In this document: positions 26,726 to 35,958 of the stretch, piece by piece | Position numbering within the stretch: the stretch's first letter is position 1 | Layout: every line of letters begins with the position of its first letter | Assembly (NCBI GenBank): GCA_002495025.1 | Contig: DADP01000026.1 | Location: 1-55,706 of the forward strand | DNA from: Desulfurococcaceae archaeon UBA285 | GTDB taxonomy: Archaea; Thermoproteota; Thermoprotei_A; Sulfolobales; Desulfurococcaceae | DNA: 55,706 nucleotides | Direction: 5' to 3' | Made by a program: the position numbers and the translations under genes | The notes under the pieces: model-generated | What the model was told of the DNA's origin: nothing | What the model saw: the letters and a program-made list of their open reading frames with translations, nothing else | Database searches by the model: none

Positions 26726-26765
26726 CAATGTAAATACTATTTTATAAAAACAAAGATTTTTAAAC
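26726..26765 (+). promoter_or_regulatory. Promoter region of trpB
   Basis: CAATGTAAATAC is followed by TTTTATAAAA and then TTTTTAAAC, two TATA-like words. The second is about 45 bases from the ATG, giving a leader near 20 bases. The first ten bases repeat the left half of the palindrome at 11901. Confidence 0.35.
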
Positions 26766-26806
26766 TCGGCTAGTTATTCAAAATATCTTGGTGAAACCAT
26801 GTACCA

Positions 26807-28165
26807 ATGGAGTTAAATAAAATAAGATCTATTCAAACACCCGAGCTACTACCTAAATCATGGTACAATATACTCCCAGATCTCCCAGAACCCCTTCCTC
26901 CAATGTTGAAACCAGATGGCTCTATTGTAAAACCAAGTGACCTGTTAGCTATATTTCCCAAACAACTCGTTGAACAAGAATTCTCTAATAGTAGATTTAT
27001 AGATATACCTAGCGAGCTCAGAGAACTTTATGTTGAACTGGGAAGACCAACACCGTTAATTAGAGCTAGAAGACTAGAAAAACACCTTGATACACCTGCA
27101 AAGATATATTTTAAATACGAAGGAATATTGCCGGCAGGGTCACACAAAGTCAATACAGCAATCGCGCAGGCATACTACAATAAAATAAGTGGAGTTGAAA
27201 GACTAGTTACTGAAACAGGAGCAGGACAATGGGGTTCTGCTCTAGCACTCGCCGGAGCATTATTTAATTTGAAGATAAGGGTATACATGGTGAGAGCGAG
27301 CTACGAGCAAAAACCCTATAGAAGAACACTTATGCAAGTCTACGGTGCAGAAGTCGTTCCAAGTCCAAGCACTCTTACAAATACAGGCAGAAAGATCCTA
27401 GAAGAAAACCCCAGCCATCCTGGATCACTGGGCATAGCTATTAGCGAGGCAATTGAAGACGCTTTAACAAACCCCGGTACGAAATATAGTCTAGGCTCTG
27501 TTTTAAACCATGTACTACTACACCAAACAATTATAGGTTTAGAAGCCATTAAACAACTCGAATATGTGGGCGAAGATCTACCCGACTATATAGTTGGATG
27601 TGTAGGTGGTGGAAGTAATTTTGCGGGACTAGCATATCCATTCTACTACGAAGCCATTGCGAGGAACAAAAAGAGGGAATTAAAGTTTATCGCTGTAGAA
27701 CCAAAAGCTATTCCATCTATGACGAAGGGCATTTATACATATGATTATGGAGATACAGCTGGTTTAACACCCCTCCTCAAAATGTACACTGTGGGACATA
27801 GATATACACCTCCACCAATCCATGCTGGTGGATTGAGATATCACGGAGTAGCTCCAACGCTCGGAGTATTGATTAAAAACAAGCTCGTAGAGCCAATAGC
27901 ATATAATCAAACAGAGGTGTTTAGAGCAGCAGAAATATTTGCTAGAGTAGAAGGTATTGTACCAGCACCTGAATCAGCCCATGCTGTAAAAGCCGTTATA
28001 GATATAGCTCTAGATGCGAAAAGAAAAAATGAGAAAAAGATAATATTATTCAATATGAGTGGTCACGGACTACTAGACCTCGCTGGATACCAAGAATACC
28101 TAAATAGTGGTTTGAAAGACTATGATCCTGGAGATATAGACACCTCGTATCTACCAAAAATATGA
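26807..28165 (+). CDS. trpB2: Tryptophan synthase beta chain, TrpB2 type
   Basis: This 452-residue PLP enzyme condenses indole with serine. AGSHKVNTAIAQ holds the Schiff-base lysine, ETGAGQWGSALA the catalytic glutamate, and CVGGGSNFAG the phosphate-binding loop. The long N-terminal extension (about 60 residues before the core) and the 'GAGQWG' form mark TrpB2 rather than the TrpA-bound TrpB1. No trpA lies nearby; in many archaea TrpB2 acts alone, perhaps salvaging indole. In this organism it may also complement the indolepyruvate oxidoreductase, but that is speculation. Confidence 0.93.
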   Translation: MELNKIRSIQTPELLPKSWYNILPDLPEPLPPMLKPDGSIVKPSDLLAIFPKQLVEQEFSNSRFIDIPSELRELYVELGRPTPLIRARRLEKHLDTPAKIYFKYEGILPAGSHKVNTAIAQAYYNKISGVERLVTETGAGQWGSALALAGALFNLKIRVYMVRASYEQKPYRRTLMQVYGAEVVPSPSTLTNTGRKILEENPSHPGSLGIAISEAIEDALTNPGTKYSLGSVLNHVLLHQTIIGLEAIKQLEYVGEDLPDYIVGCVGGGSNFAGLAYPFYYEAIARNKKRELKFIAVEPKAIPSMTKGIYTYDYGDTAGLTPLLKMYTVGHRYTPPPIHAGGLRYHGVAPTLGVLIKNKLVEPIAYNQTEVFRAAEIFARVEGIVPAPESAHAVKAVIDIALDAKRKNEKKIILFNMSGHGLLDLAGYQEYLNSGLKDYDPGDIDTSYLPKI

Positions 28166-28190
28166 TTTTTTCTGGGAATACAGGGCTGTT

Positions 28191-29651
28191 TTATGAAAGT
28201 ATGAGGAATTCAAGTATTTTCTTGGTTTTTACTGTTATGTCAAACCATGATTTGAGGATAAATGTGTTGAGATTGCGGGTTTCTCCAAGTATGTAGATTA
28301 GGTATGCTAGGTTAATGTATACTAGTGGTGTTAGTTGTATAGCGTAGAAGCTGTATTGTGTTCTACTTCCAAGTATCCATATAATAATATAGCCCGAGAA
28401 TACTCCAAGTAGGTATAGGAGTGTTTTTCCATAGTTTCTCTTAATGTATACTAGTGGTAGAGATATTAATCCGAGTACAAGGGATGCAAACCATAGTGGA
28501 TAGAAGCCCTCTGCGTATAGCGTTCTACCATTGGGGAATACGTATAGTGGGAAGCTATGATATCCTAGAAACCACTCCCATGGATCAGACCATCTTGCAC
28601 ACCTAGCTGGATCAGTACACTTAGCACTTAAATGCCATGAAACACTACCTAAGAGTGCATTGTTTATCCAGTTGGAGACACCCATATAGTGTATTATTGG
28701 TAGTGAAACAATAGTTAATAGTGACACGTATAAAACAATTCCCAGCGAGCCAAAGTATACCGTGTTATATAGGAATTCACCGAGATCCCCCCTGGACCTC
28801 TTAGTTATACTTCTAGCTAGAAGTAGTACCGAGGGGATTGCTGCAAACAACCCTGTTGCCTTGAATAATCCACCCACTAATGCTACTACTAGTGCTTGTT
28901 TATACCTACTCTTTAATGCATAGTATAGAGAGATAACTGTAAAAGCCGCGACAAAGCCGTCGAGTATTGCAATACTAAATATAGCCCGAGTCATAGAGTC
29001 GGATAGGAATAGTAGAGTTCCTAGAAGTGCGAGTATTCTATTTTTTGACAATTCCAGTAGTACAAGGAATACAAATAGTGTTGTTACAGCCCCTATTATT
29101 ACAACTGGTATTCTCCAGTAGAAGGGAGCGTCTCCAAAAATAATCATTGATAGAGCGATTAGGTATTTAGCGAGTGGTGGGTGTTCATGGTTTATGTATG
29201 TATGTATAACCTCGCTGTCTGGTAGTTGCCAACCGGGGACGATATCTACTACTCTCTGTGTAATATTCATTCTATAGGCGAATTCAAATACGTTTTCCCT
29301 CTTGCCCTCAACGTATACAGCGTTGATCTTGCTGTAATCGGTTTTAATACTGAGATTTAAACTACTAGCTATTGATCTAGCTCTTGCAACATCAACACTA
29401 GATTGAAAGAGAATTGTTGCACCATATCTACCAGGATCTTGTCTCGGTTCACCACCAAATACTCTAATAAGTATATTTCTCGCTGCTGACACATACCAGA
29501 CCTCGTCTGTAACATATCCTCTACCACCCCTCTCCCGTTCTGTTTCTGCTAGTTCTAGTGCTGAATGAGCGAGTACAATTAGTGATGCTATAACTATAAT
29601 GGTTGCTAGAATTAAATTGATCTTTGATTCTCTACTCTTAATCCACGCCAT
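28191..29651 (-). CDS. GT-C glycosyltransferase of the protein O-mannosyltransferase (GT39) type
   Basis: This protein of about 486 residues has 10-12 hydrophobic helices. The first outer loop has YVTDEVWYVSAARN, where Asp-Glu takes the place of the catalytic DE of PMT/Pmt-like enzymes, and NHEHPPLAKYLIALS matches the 'HPPLgk' motif of GT39. It should transfer a lipid-linked sugar to an outward-facing acceptor. The ATG at 29651 follows GTGGGTG at six bases; an upstream start at 29678 would overlap the previous gene by 41 bases. It is cotranscribed with the GT-C gene upstream. Confidence 0.75.
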   Translation of the reverse strand: MAWIKSRESKINLILATIIVIASLIVLAHSALELAETERERGGRGYVTDEVWYVSAARNILIRVFGGEPRQDPGRYGATILFQSSVDVARARSIASSLNLSIKTDYSKINAVYVEGKRENVFEFAYRMNITQRVVDIVPGWQLPDSEVIHTYINHEHPPLAKYLIALSMIIFGDAPFYWRIPVVIIGAVTTLFVFLVLLELSKNRILALLGTLLFLSDSMTRAIFSIAILDGFVAAFTVISLYYALKSRYKQALVVALVGGLFKATGLFAAIPSVLLLARSITKRSRGDLGEFLYNTVYFGSLGIVLYVSLLTIVSLPIIHYMGVSNWINNALLGSVSWHLSAKCTDPARCARWSDPWEWFLGYHSFPLYVFPNGRTLYAEGFYPLWFASLVLGLISLPLVYIKRNYGKTLLYLLGVFSGYIIIWILGSRTQYSFYAIQLTPLVYINLAYLIYILGETRNLNTFILKSWFDITVKTKKILEFLILS

Positions 29652-30900
29652 GATCTGCACCCACAGAGGTGTTTTCAACTCTCTCTTTAACTATTGAACC
29701 AGCAACATAGAAGAAGAGTATGAGTAGAATGAGATTTCTCATAGTAGCCATGTATTGCGGAATAGAGCCAAACTCTTGTGGTTTCGAGTATTGGAAGAAC
29801 GTCAGTATAATTAGCGCATTAGCTGTGTCGCATAATCCATATACTAGGTAAACTCCAGGGTTTAATGCTAGAGCGGCGAAAGGCGATATTAAGAGAATCA
29901 TTTGCGGTGAAAACACATGGTTAAACAATACTAGTGTTGTTATAGCGGCGAATAAATACTTCCACTCTGTCTCGGTTTTCATAGATCTCCATGGGGGAAT
30001 TAGTAGTGGAAACGCGATTGCAAACGTAGCGGCTATTGCAAAGTAGAGTCTTCTATGGAGGTCAGACCATATATCTCTAATTAACGGGAGGTATATACAG
30101 TTCTCGCAATACCAAGACAAGTGGTGGTTGATAAAGGCAGTGAAGCCCGTTGGAGACAGTAGATACATTGTAATAAATGGTATTAAACCCGTAATTAAAA
30201 ATCCAAAAACATATTTTCTAAATAATCTCTTTTCCCTCTCTACGAGTAGGTATTTTACTCCGTAGTAGTAGACAATCCCCAGAGTTAACAGTTTAGACGA
30301 TACTGAAAGACCGTGAAAGACACCAGCTAGAAAACTCTTTTTCTTATTTGCAAATAAAACTCCGAGTAGAGCGAGTGAAACTGCAACTACATCCCAATTA
30401 TACACTGTGTAGATAAACCAAGAGGGGAGGAGTAGTATTACTAGTCTAATCCAGTCGCGGTCGTATTGTGCAATTAGAGAGTATAGTGTTATAACCAGTA
30501 AGATATAGAATACACTTATAATTGCTGACTGGAAATAGTAGTGGACTACACTAGCAGATTCTAAATCACTAGTTACTGTAAACCCAGTACAAGTCGATAA
30601 ATACCATAACACTCCAATTAAAGGTGGATATTCAAACTTGTAGTCTATGTAGGGTATTGGACACTTATACAAACCATTTTTGAAATCAGAGTAGAGTCTA
30701 CTATTAAACCAGCGCTCTGGTTTAGTATAGATGTTGTTGAAAACACCGTGGATTATATCAGTATATTTAAACCCAAAGTTATCAACCGGGAGTTTAATAC
30801 CCGGGGCGTGTATGTATATTGATACAGCGAGCGGTATAAATAGGAGTAGAACAACTACACGTCTTCTATGATTAAACACTTCTCGAAGAGTATCTAGCAT
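29638..30900 (-). CDS. GT-C membrane glycosyltransferase (GT87/DUF2029-like)
   Basis: This is a 420-residue protein with about ten helices. Early loop features FKYTDIIHGVF and IDYKFEYPPLIGVLWY give an Asp in the first outer loop and a 'YPPL' motif, as in GT87 mannosyltransferases. LLPSWFIYTVYNWDVVAVSLAL matches the family's 'NwD....l.al' segment. It probably works on polyprenyl-phosphate sugars for glycolipids or N-glycans. It overlaps the start of the next GT-C gene, indicating an operon of two membrane sugar transferases. Confidence 0.7.
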   Translation of the reverse strand: MLDTLREVFNHRRRVVVLLLFIPLAVSIYIHAPGIKLPVDNFGFKYTDIIHGVFNNIYTKPERWFNSRLYSDFKNGLYKCPIPYIDYKFEYPPLIGVLWYLSTCTGFTVTSDLESASVVHYYFQSAIISVFYILLVITLYSLIAQYDRDWIRLVILLLPSWFIYTVYNWDVVAVSLALLGVLFANKKKSFLAGVFHGLSVSSKLLTLGIVYYYGVKYLLVEREKRLFRKYVFGFLITGLIPFITMYLLSPTGFTAFINHHLSWYCENCIYLPLIRDIWSDLHRRLYFAIAATFAIAFPLLIPPWRSMKTETEWKYLFAAITTLVLFNHVFSPQMILLISPFAALALNPGVYLVYGLCDTANALIILTFFQYSKPQEFGSIPQYMATMRNLILLILFFYVAGSIVKERVENTSVGADHGVD

Positions 30901-31002
30901 TGAAGCAACACCACTATATTTACTAAACTACACATTCGTGGATATATAGTTGTTGTCTAAATCACTGGTGAAACCTTATATGGATGTAAATTAATATCTT
31001 CA

Positions 31003-31060
31003 GTTGTTGATGAAGCCGACATAGACTGAATTGTTGATGATGGGTCGATTGGCTGAATCG
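31003..31060 (+). ncRNA. C/D-box guide RNA
   Basis: The boxes are in canonical order: C TTGATGA (TGATGA at 31008), a 12-base guide AGCCGACATAGA, D' CTGA (31026), five spacer bases, C' TTGATGA (TGATGA at 31035), a 12-base guide TGGGTCGATTGG, and D CTGA (31053). A TATA-like CTTATATGG lies about 25-30 bases upstream. It fills the gap between two minus-strand genes. Such RNAs direct 2'-O-methylation with L7Ae, Nop5 and fibrillarin. The complements of the guides are UCUAUGUCGGCU and CCAAUCGACCCA; by the plus-five rule each predicts a methylated U. Confidence 0.8.
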
Positions 31061-31061
31061 T

Positions 31062-31955
31062 TTACACCTCACACACCAATCTAGCCACCTCGTAGTTTCT
31101 AAACTCTATAACAGCATACTCTCTACTCCCCACGACGTGTTTTTCAACAATTGCATCTCCACCTAGATTAAAAGATTCAAAGTATTCTACACTACTGGGA
31201 GATATTTCTCCGAGGTCTATCCAGGTGATAATAGACATGTCTTTTAGTGTAGTCAGCTTTCTAATCAAGGGCGATAAATAGTCTACTGGGTTTGGAGTAA
31301 CAGTTACTCCAGGGTGGTAGGGGCCGGTTGCAGGCATAACTATGAGTGTTTTATTGTTTTCTAATGGTATTTTGAGTATGCAGGGAAAGCGATATACATC
31401 AAAACACCTTATACTAGGGTGTTCGTGGCCAATGACTACTACGTCGTATTCGCCGTAATCAACGTCTTCATGGCCGTGGGTAACAAGCACTCTTTTCCCA
31501 CTACTAGTTGTAACCAGGGAATTTACAAATTCAACACGTAGTTTTCTCAGAACGGGCTTAATGAAGTTGTCGTGGTTTCCACGTACAACCATTACTTCAT
31601 CTACTCCCATCTCTCTCAAGTAGTTGACTAGTCTTACTACTTCTTCACGCTCTTGCTTCAACAACCTGTCAAATGCGTGTTTTAAATCACCATTAACTAC
31701 AACTCGTTTAACAACGAGTTTTCCAAGGACGCCTCCAAGCAACTCGATAACTCTTTTTAACTGTATTCTCGGTAGGAACACGGCGTAAAATCCACTTGTT
31801 TTTCTAAGAGAGTAGTGTAAACCCATTGAGGCAGCTTCTTCAAAGCCAAGATGGAGATCAGACATAACGAGACTCGCAGATTCTTCAATGTAGAGAAATG
31901 GAGTTCCAACAACTAGTTTAATCCCAGCTAGCTCTCTACTCACCGGTCTCAGCAT
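31062..31955 (-). CDS. Calcineurin-like metallophosphoesterase (COG1407 type)
   Basis: This is a 297-residue protein. The metal ligands appear in order: MSDLHLGFEEAASMG (D-x-H and the COG1407-type 'LGfE...G'), NGDLKHAF, RGNHDNF, VTHGHEDV and IGHEHPS. These are the five blocks of the two-metal phosphoesterase core. COG1407 members are often called ICC-like or ligase-associated phosphoesterases; the substrate is not known. The C-terminal third is less conserved. It ends six bases from the guide RNA D box. Confidence 0.8.
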   Translation of the reverse strand: MLRPVSRELAGIKLVVGTPFLYIEESASLVMSDLHLGFEEAASMGLHYSLRKTSGFYAVFLPRIQLKRVIELLGGVLGKLVVKRVVVNGDLKHAFDRLLKQEREEVVRLVNYLREMGVDEVMVVRGNHDNFIKPVLRKLRVEFVNSLVTTSSGKRVLVTHGHEDVDYGEYDVVVIGHEHPSIRCFDVYRFPCILKIPLENNKTLIVMPATGPYHPGVTVTPNPVDYLSPLIRKLTTLKDMSIITWIDLGEISPSSVEYFESFNLGGDAIVEKHVVGSREYAVIEFRNYEVARLVCEV

Positions 31956-31992
31956 TTCTTAATCCCTAAGAGTAGACGGGAAGAAGGGGTTG

Positions 31993-32066
31993 CGGGCCCG
32001 CCGGGATTTGAACCCGGGACCTACGGGTTAAGAGCCCGCCGCTCTACCAGGCTGAGCTACGGGCCC
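31993..32066 (-). tRNA. tRNA-Lys (anticodon CTT)
   Basis: The minus strand folds into a full cloverleaf: acceptor GGGCCCG with CGGGCCC, D-arm GCTC/GAGC, anticodon stem GCGGG/CCCGT with loop CTCTTAA giving anticodon CTT, and T-arm CCGGG-TTCAAAT-CCCGG. The discriminator is G. There is no intron and CCA is not encoded. The high GC of the stems is normal in hyperthermophiles. Confidence 0.95.
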
Positions 32067-32200
32067 TCCAATCACATTTATACCAGTGTTAGAGAGCTTT
32101 TATATCTTTACTAATTTAATACCACGTGTAGAAACCACTATTGCATTAAGCATTAAAGCCCTCTCAATGTATACTATGAGTGGAGTAAAGGGTTTTCAAC

Positions 32201-32884
32201 GTGCAGAAAAAACAGAAGAAACTAACAGACTTCGTAAAGACTAAAAGCCAGAAGTCCACGCCGAGTAGTAGTACTGAGAGTAGAAGAGTTGAAGCAAGCG
32301 AACAACGTGAAAGTAGAGAAGATGTTTTCATAGATATCGATGAACTACTAGCTAGAATACACCAGAGAAAACAATCCAATTCTACAACCAGCATGCAACA
32401 GCAAACCCCTCAACAGCAATCCACTACTCCTACAACTACTGTAGAGAGAGAAGTAGTTAAAAAAGAAGAAGTTAAAGTGAAACAAGAAGATACAGCGGTT
32501 ATTCAAGATAGAATAAGTGAAATAGCTCAGCGCGCACTAGAAAGAGATATAACTATAATAGAATGTGATAAAATGGGTGTTTGCCAAGACAATAGAAGAC
32601 TAGGCGAGGTATTTGAAGATGAATACGGAGTGAAGTGGCAGAGAACATTTATTAATACAACTAGACTACCCATATTCCTCGACTTTATAGCTGAAGAAGC
32701 AGAAATAAAGGGTAGAGTAGGAAAAGCATACGTAGTTGTTACTACGAGTGGAGCACAGGCAATTATACCAGACGAGTTTATTTGTGAAGCAGTAACGAGA
32801 TATGGAGTTTTACTCAAAATAGATAAGTGTATAAACTACAAGCCTTCACCATGGGCTGAGAAGTCAAGGAGGAAGCAGAAGTAG
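32201..32884 (+). CDS. Protein with N-terminal PCNA-binding-like motif, disordered linker and unknown C-terminal domain
   Basis: This is a 227-residue protein. Residues 5-12 (QKKLTDFV) fit a PIP-box, Q-x-x-h-x-x-a-a, with the last aromatic replaced by Val. Residues about 15-105 are Ser/Thr/Gln/Glu-rich and look disordered. A compact C-terminal domain of about 115 residues follows (ERDITIIECDKMGVCQDN, FLDFIAEEAEIKGRVGKAY, YGVLLKIDKCINY), with three cysteines. It is not a family I can name. The GTG is the only in-frame start after an upstream stop. A role at the replication clamp is inferred from the motif alone. Confidence 0.6.
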   Translation: MQKKQKKLTDFVKTKSQKSTPSSSTESRRVEASEQRESREDVFIDIDELLARIHQRKQSNSTTSMQQQTPQQQSTTPTTTVEREVVKKEEVKVKQEDTAVIQDRISEIAQRALERDITIIECDKMGVCQDNRRLGEVFEDEYGVKWQRTFINTTRLPIFLDFIAEEAEIKGRVGKAYVVVTTSGAQAIIPDEFICEAVTRYGVLLKIDKCINYKPSPWAEKSRRKQK

Positions 32885-32913
32885 GAGAATAATAAAAAAT
32901 GAAAAAGATTGAT

Positions 32914-33255
32914 CTAGGCTACTGGTAGCTCTATTGGACCGAAATCCATTAATCTAGCAACTCTCTTTCTACGTCTCCTCTTTGTACCGGTTGGCTTCCA
33001 CTCCATGTCTGGTGTTCCAAGGCTTCCATCTGGGAATTCAACTATTTTCTTTAGTGCTAGTAGGTGGCTGACAGCTCTTCTAACTCTGTCTTCTCCAACT
33101 ATTCCACTAAACTCTTTAACTATTTCCTGGAAGAATACTGGTCTCCCCTTCTTCTTTATATAGTTGTAGACTAATACTGGTAGTTCTGGGTCTCTTGGGG
33201 CTATTTCTACCACTACGTCTTTGTCTTCGTATACAACTTTCTTTTTCTCTGGCAT
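32914..33255 (-). CDS. Winged-helix DNA-binding protein, conserved but uncharacterised
   Basis: This is a protein of about 113 residues. LPVLVYNYIKKKGRPVFFQEIV and GEDRVRRAVSHLLALKKIVEFPDGSLG (taken in pieces) make a winged helix with wing EFPDGSLG. The basic cluster TKRRRRKRVAR near the C terminus should contact nucleic acid. A GTG at 33264 is possible, but GGGTG lies six bases before the ATG at 33255. It could be a chromatin or transcription factor specific to these archaea. Confidence 0.6.
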   Translation of the reverse strand: MPEKKKVVYEDKDVVVEIAPRDPELPVLVYNYIKKKGRPVFFQEIVKEFSGIVGEDRVRRAVSHLLALKKIVEFPDGSLGTPDMEWKPTGTKRRRRKRVARLMDFGPIELPVA

Positions 33256-33409
33256 AATCAACACCCACTTATATATTTTGAGTGGGCTAGCTTATAAACT
33301 TTATCTTTATGCTGTCCCACCGCACTATATATTAATACTCATTTAGAAATCCACGAATAAACCAGTCTCCTTTAATATCCCCGGAGGGTTTAAAAATCTT
33401 GGTGTCGCT

Positions 33410-35344
33410 GTGTCTGAAAACCCGTTGTTAAAGCCTAAAGGAAGCAAGGTGTTGCTTTTAGGCAACGAGGCGATAGCTAGAGCAGCGCTTGAAGCTGGAA
33501 TATGTGTTGCAACCGCTTATCCTGGAACACCATCAACAGAAATAATGGAGGCTCTTGCTGAAGTAGGAGAACAGTGTGGAGTATATGTTGAGTGGAGTGT
33601 AAACGAGAAAACAGCTTTCGAGGTAGCATATGCAGCTGCTATTAGTGGATTAAGGAGTATAACGTCAATGAAGCATGTTGGATTAAATGTAGCAGCAGAT
33701 ATACTAATGAGTTCAGCTTATGCTGGAGTAGAAAACGGGTTTGTAGTTGTATCAGCCGATGATCCATCAATGCATAGTAGTCAAAACGAACAAGACAACA
33801 GGTGGTATGGTCTACTCGCACACCTACCAGTAATAGAACCTTCAAACGCTCGAGAAGCATATAAATTCACAAAACTAGCTTTCGAACTAAGTACACAGTA
33901 TAAAATACCAGTAATATTGAGAACTACAACTAGAATAAGCCACACGAGAATGCCAATCCTCCTAGAAGACGATATTCCAACACAGAGAAACTGCAAAGGA
34001 CAATTCAAATTCGACACTAGTAGATGGGTATTAGTACCGGGCAATGCTAGAAGAAGAAAACTAGAATTAATGAAAACTTGGAGTGCAATAAGGGAAAACG
34101 AGGGTAGAGAACCACTAGTAACAATATTCAATCCAGGCATAGAGAAAGCAATTATAGCAGGTGGTATAGCGTATTCTTATGTTAGAGAAGCACTAGACAT
34201 ATTGGGATATAGAGATAAAGTCACACTGGTAAAAGTCAATCTCCCAGTTCCACTACCACTAAAACCAGTAAAACAAGTATTAGAATACTCCAGCGAGGTA
34301 TTAGTCGTAGAGGAATTAGACCCCATAGTAGAAATGCAAGTTAAAGACATAGCGTTGACTAGTGGCTTCAAAGGACGCATTATAGGCAAAGAACTCGTCC
34401 CAGTAAACTACGAGTTAAACCTAGAAACAGTATACAATGCCGTATCTAAGTTTCTAGGTCTAGAGACAACCTCGGAGAAAATATGGAGTAGTGTGGAACA
34501 AGTAAGAACAGATCCTCCAATACCACCAAGACCACCTGTTCTATGTGCTGGATGCCCGCACAGAGAGACATTCTACATACTCAAAATAGCAGCTACAAAA
34601 GCAGGGTTGAAGACCCCGGTTTACACTGGAGATATTGGTTGCTATACACTGGGCTTCCAAAAACCATTCGAGACACAGTCTACTTGTTTCGAAATGGGTG
34701 GAAGTATAGGAGTCGCCAGTGGACTAGCCAAGGTCGTCTCCAACCCGGTAATAGCGGTTATTGGAGACTCTACTTTCTTCCATGCCGGAATACCACCAGC
34801 AATAAACGCTGTCTACAATGATTCAAATATTGTAGTAGTAGTATTAGACAATATGACTACAGCAATGACCGGCCACCAACCACACCCTGGTACAGGGGTC
34901 TCAGCTACTGGAAAACAAACGACTCGAATACTGCCCGAGAAAGTACTCGAAGCAGTTGGATACAAAGTATATGTGATCAATCCAATGAGAGTTAAAGAAT
35001 CAATTGAAATAGTTGCCAAGGCTTTCGAGGAATACAGGAAAGGAGTGAAAATAGCTATTGTTTCACGAATGAAGTGTGCACTAGAAGTAGCTAGAATTGC
35101 GAGAAGAGCCAAGATTGTTCTACCAGTATATACAATAATACAAGACAAGTGTACTGGTTGCATGGCGTGTATTAATCTAACTGCATGTCCGGCAATCATG
35201 GTAGAACCCGGTGCGAAAAAACCTAGAATACTAGGCGAGCTCTGTGTTGGATGTGGACTATGTGCATCTATATGTCCATATAAAGCAATAGAGATTGCAA
35301 ATACTCCAAGCCCTGATTACGAGAAGATCTGGGTGGAACTATGA
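33410..35344 (+). CDS. iorA: Indolepyruvate ferredoxin oxidoreductase, alpha subunit
   Basis: This is a 644-residue subunit. The N-terminal pyrimidine-binding domain has LLGNEAIARAALEAG and TAYPGTPSTEIMEAL; the thiamine-pyrophosphate domain has IAVIGDSTFFHAGIPPAINA near residue 450, and CAGCPHRETFYIL before it. Two ferredoxin-type cluster motifs end the protein: CTGCMACINLTACP around 580 and CVGCGLCASICP around 611. It decarboxylates aryl-pyruvates from aromatic amino acids and reduces ferredoxin. The GTG start lies after a TATA-like TTTAAAAA. It overlaps iorB by four bases. Confidence 0.95.
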   Translation: MSENPLLKPKGSKVLLLGNEAIARAALEAGICVATAYPGTPSTEIMEALAEVGEQCGVYVEWSVNEKTAFEVAYAAAISGLRSITSMKHVGLNVAADILMSSAYAGVENGFVVVSADDPSMHSSQNEQDNRWYGLLAHLPVIEPSNAREAYKFTKLAFELSTQYKIPVILRTTTRISHTRMPILLEDDIPTQRNCKGQFKFDTSRWVLVPGNARRRKLELMKTWSAIRENEGREPLVTIFNPGIEKAIIAGGIAYSYVREALDILGYRDKVTLVKVNLPVPLPLKPVKQVLEYSSEVLVVEELDPIVEMQVKDIALTSGFKGRIIGKELVPVNYELNLETVYNAVSKFLGLETTSEKIWSSVEQVRTDPPIPPRPPVLCAGCPHRETFYILKIAATKAGLKTPVYTGDIGCYTLGFQKPFETQSTCFEMGGSIGVASGLAKVVSNPVIAVIGDSTFFHAGIPPAINAVYNDSNIVVVVLDNMTTAMTGHQPHPGTGVSATGKQTTRILPEKVLEAVGYKVYVINPMRVKESIEIVAKAFEEYRKGVKIAIVSRMKCALEVARIARRAKIVLPVYTIIQDKCTGCMACINLTACPAIMVEPGAKKPRILGELCVGCGLCASICPYKAIEIANTPSPDYEKIWVEL

Positions 35345-35958
35345 AGCGGGTATACAATATAGCTATTGTAGGAGTTGGAGGTCAAGGACTACTAACACTT
35401 GGCAGTATACTTGGAGAATCAGCAATACATGCTGGTTTAGATGTTGCAGTAGCCGAAGTACACGGTATGAGCCAGAGAGGAGGAAGCGTCATAGTATATG
35501 TTAGAATAGGCGAAGAACCAAGCCCACTTATACCAATAGGAGGAGCCGACCTAATGATCTCCATGGAGCTATTAGAAGCAGCGAGATACACCCAATACTT
35601 GAATAAAAACAGTATCCTGGTAACAAACGACTTTATATGGCCACCACCACTCGCAAAATACCCATCTAGAGAAACCATTATAACAGCTCTACGAGAAAAA
35701 ATACCCGAATTATACATATACGATGCAAACAAAGTAAGCAGTGAAATAACAGGCTCAATAATATCAGCTAATATAGCTCTACTAGGCTTCTCACTCGGAG
35801 TAAACGAGGAGTTGAGAAATCTAATTGGACTAGAAAACGTTGTAAAAGCCCTAGAGGAGACATTTAGGGGAAGAGTACTAGAGTTAAACAAGAAACTATT
35901 ATACAAGTCGTTTGAAGATGGTGTAAAAATTGCAGAAGAAAAACGAAGTACTAGATAA
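35341..35958 (+). CDS. iorB: Indolepyruvate ferredoxin oxidoreductase, beta subunit
   Basis: This 205-residue gamma-type domain partners IorA. GVGGQGLLTLGSILGE is the nucleotide-like Gly motif, and EVHGMSQRGGSVIVYVRIG the conserved central segment. Translation is coupled to iorA through ATGA. The end overlaps the small gene at 35930 by 29 bases, so all three form one operon for peptide fermentation. Confidence 0.93.
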   Translation: MKRVYNIAIVGVGGQGLLTLGSILGESAIHAGLDVAVAEVHGMSQRGGSVIVYVRIGEEPSPLIPIGGADLMISMELLEAARYTQYLNKNSILVTNDFIWPPPLAKYPSRETIITALREKIPELYIYDANKVSSEITGSIISANIALLGFSLGVNEELRNLIGLENVVKALEETFRGRVLELNKKLLYKSFEDGVKIAEEKRSTR

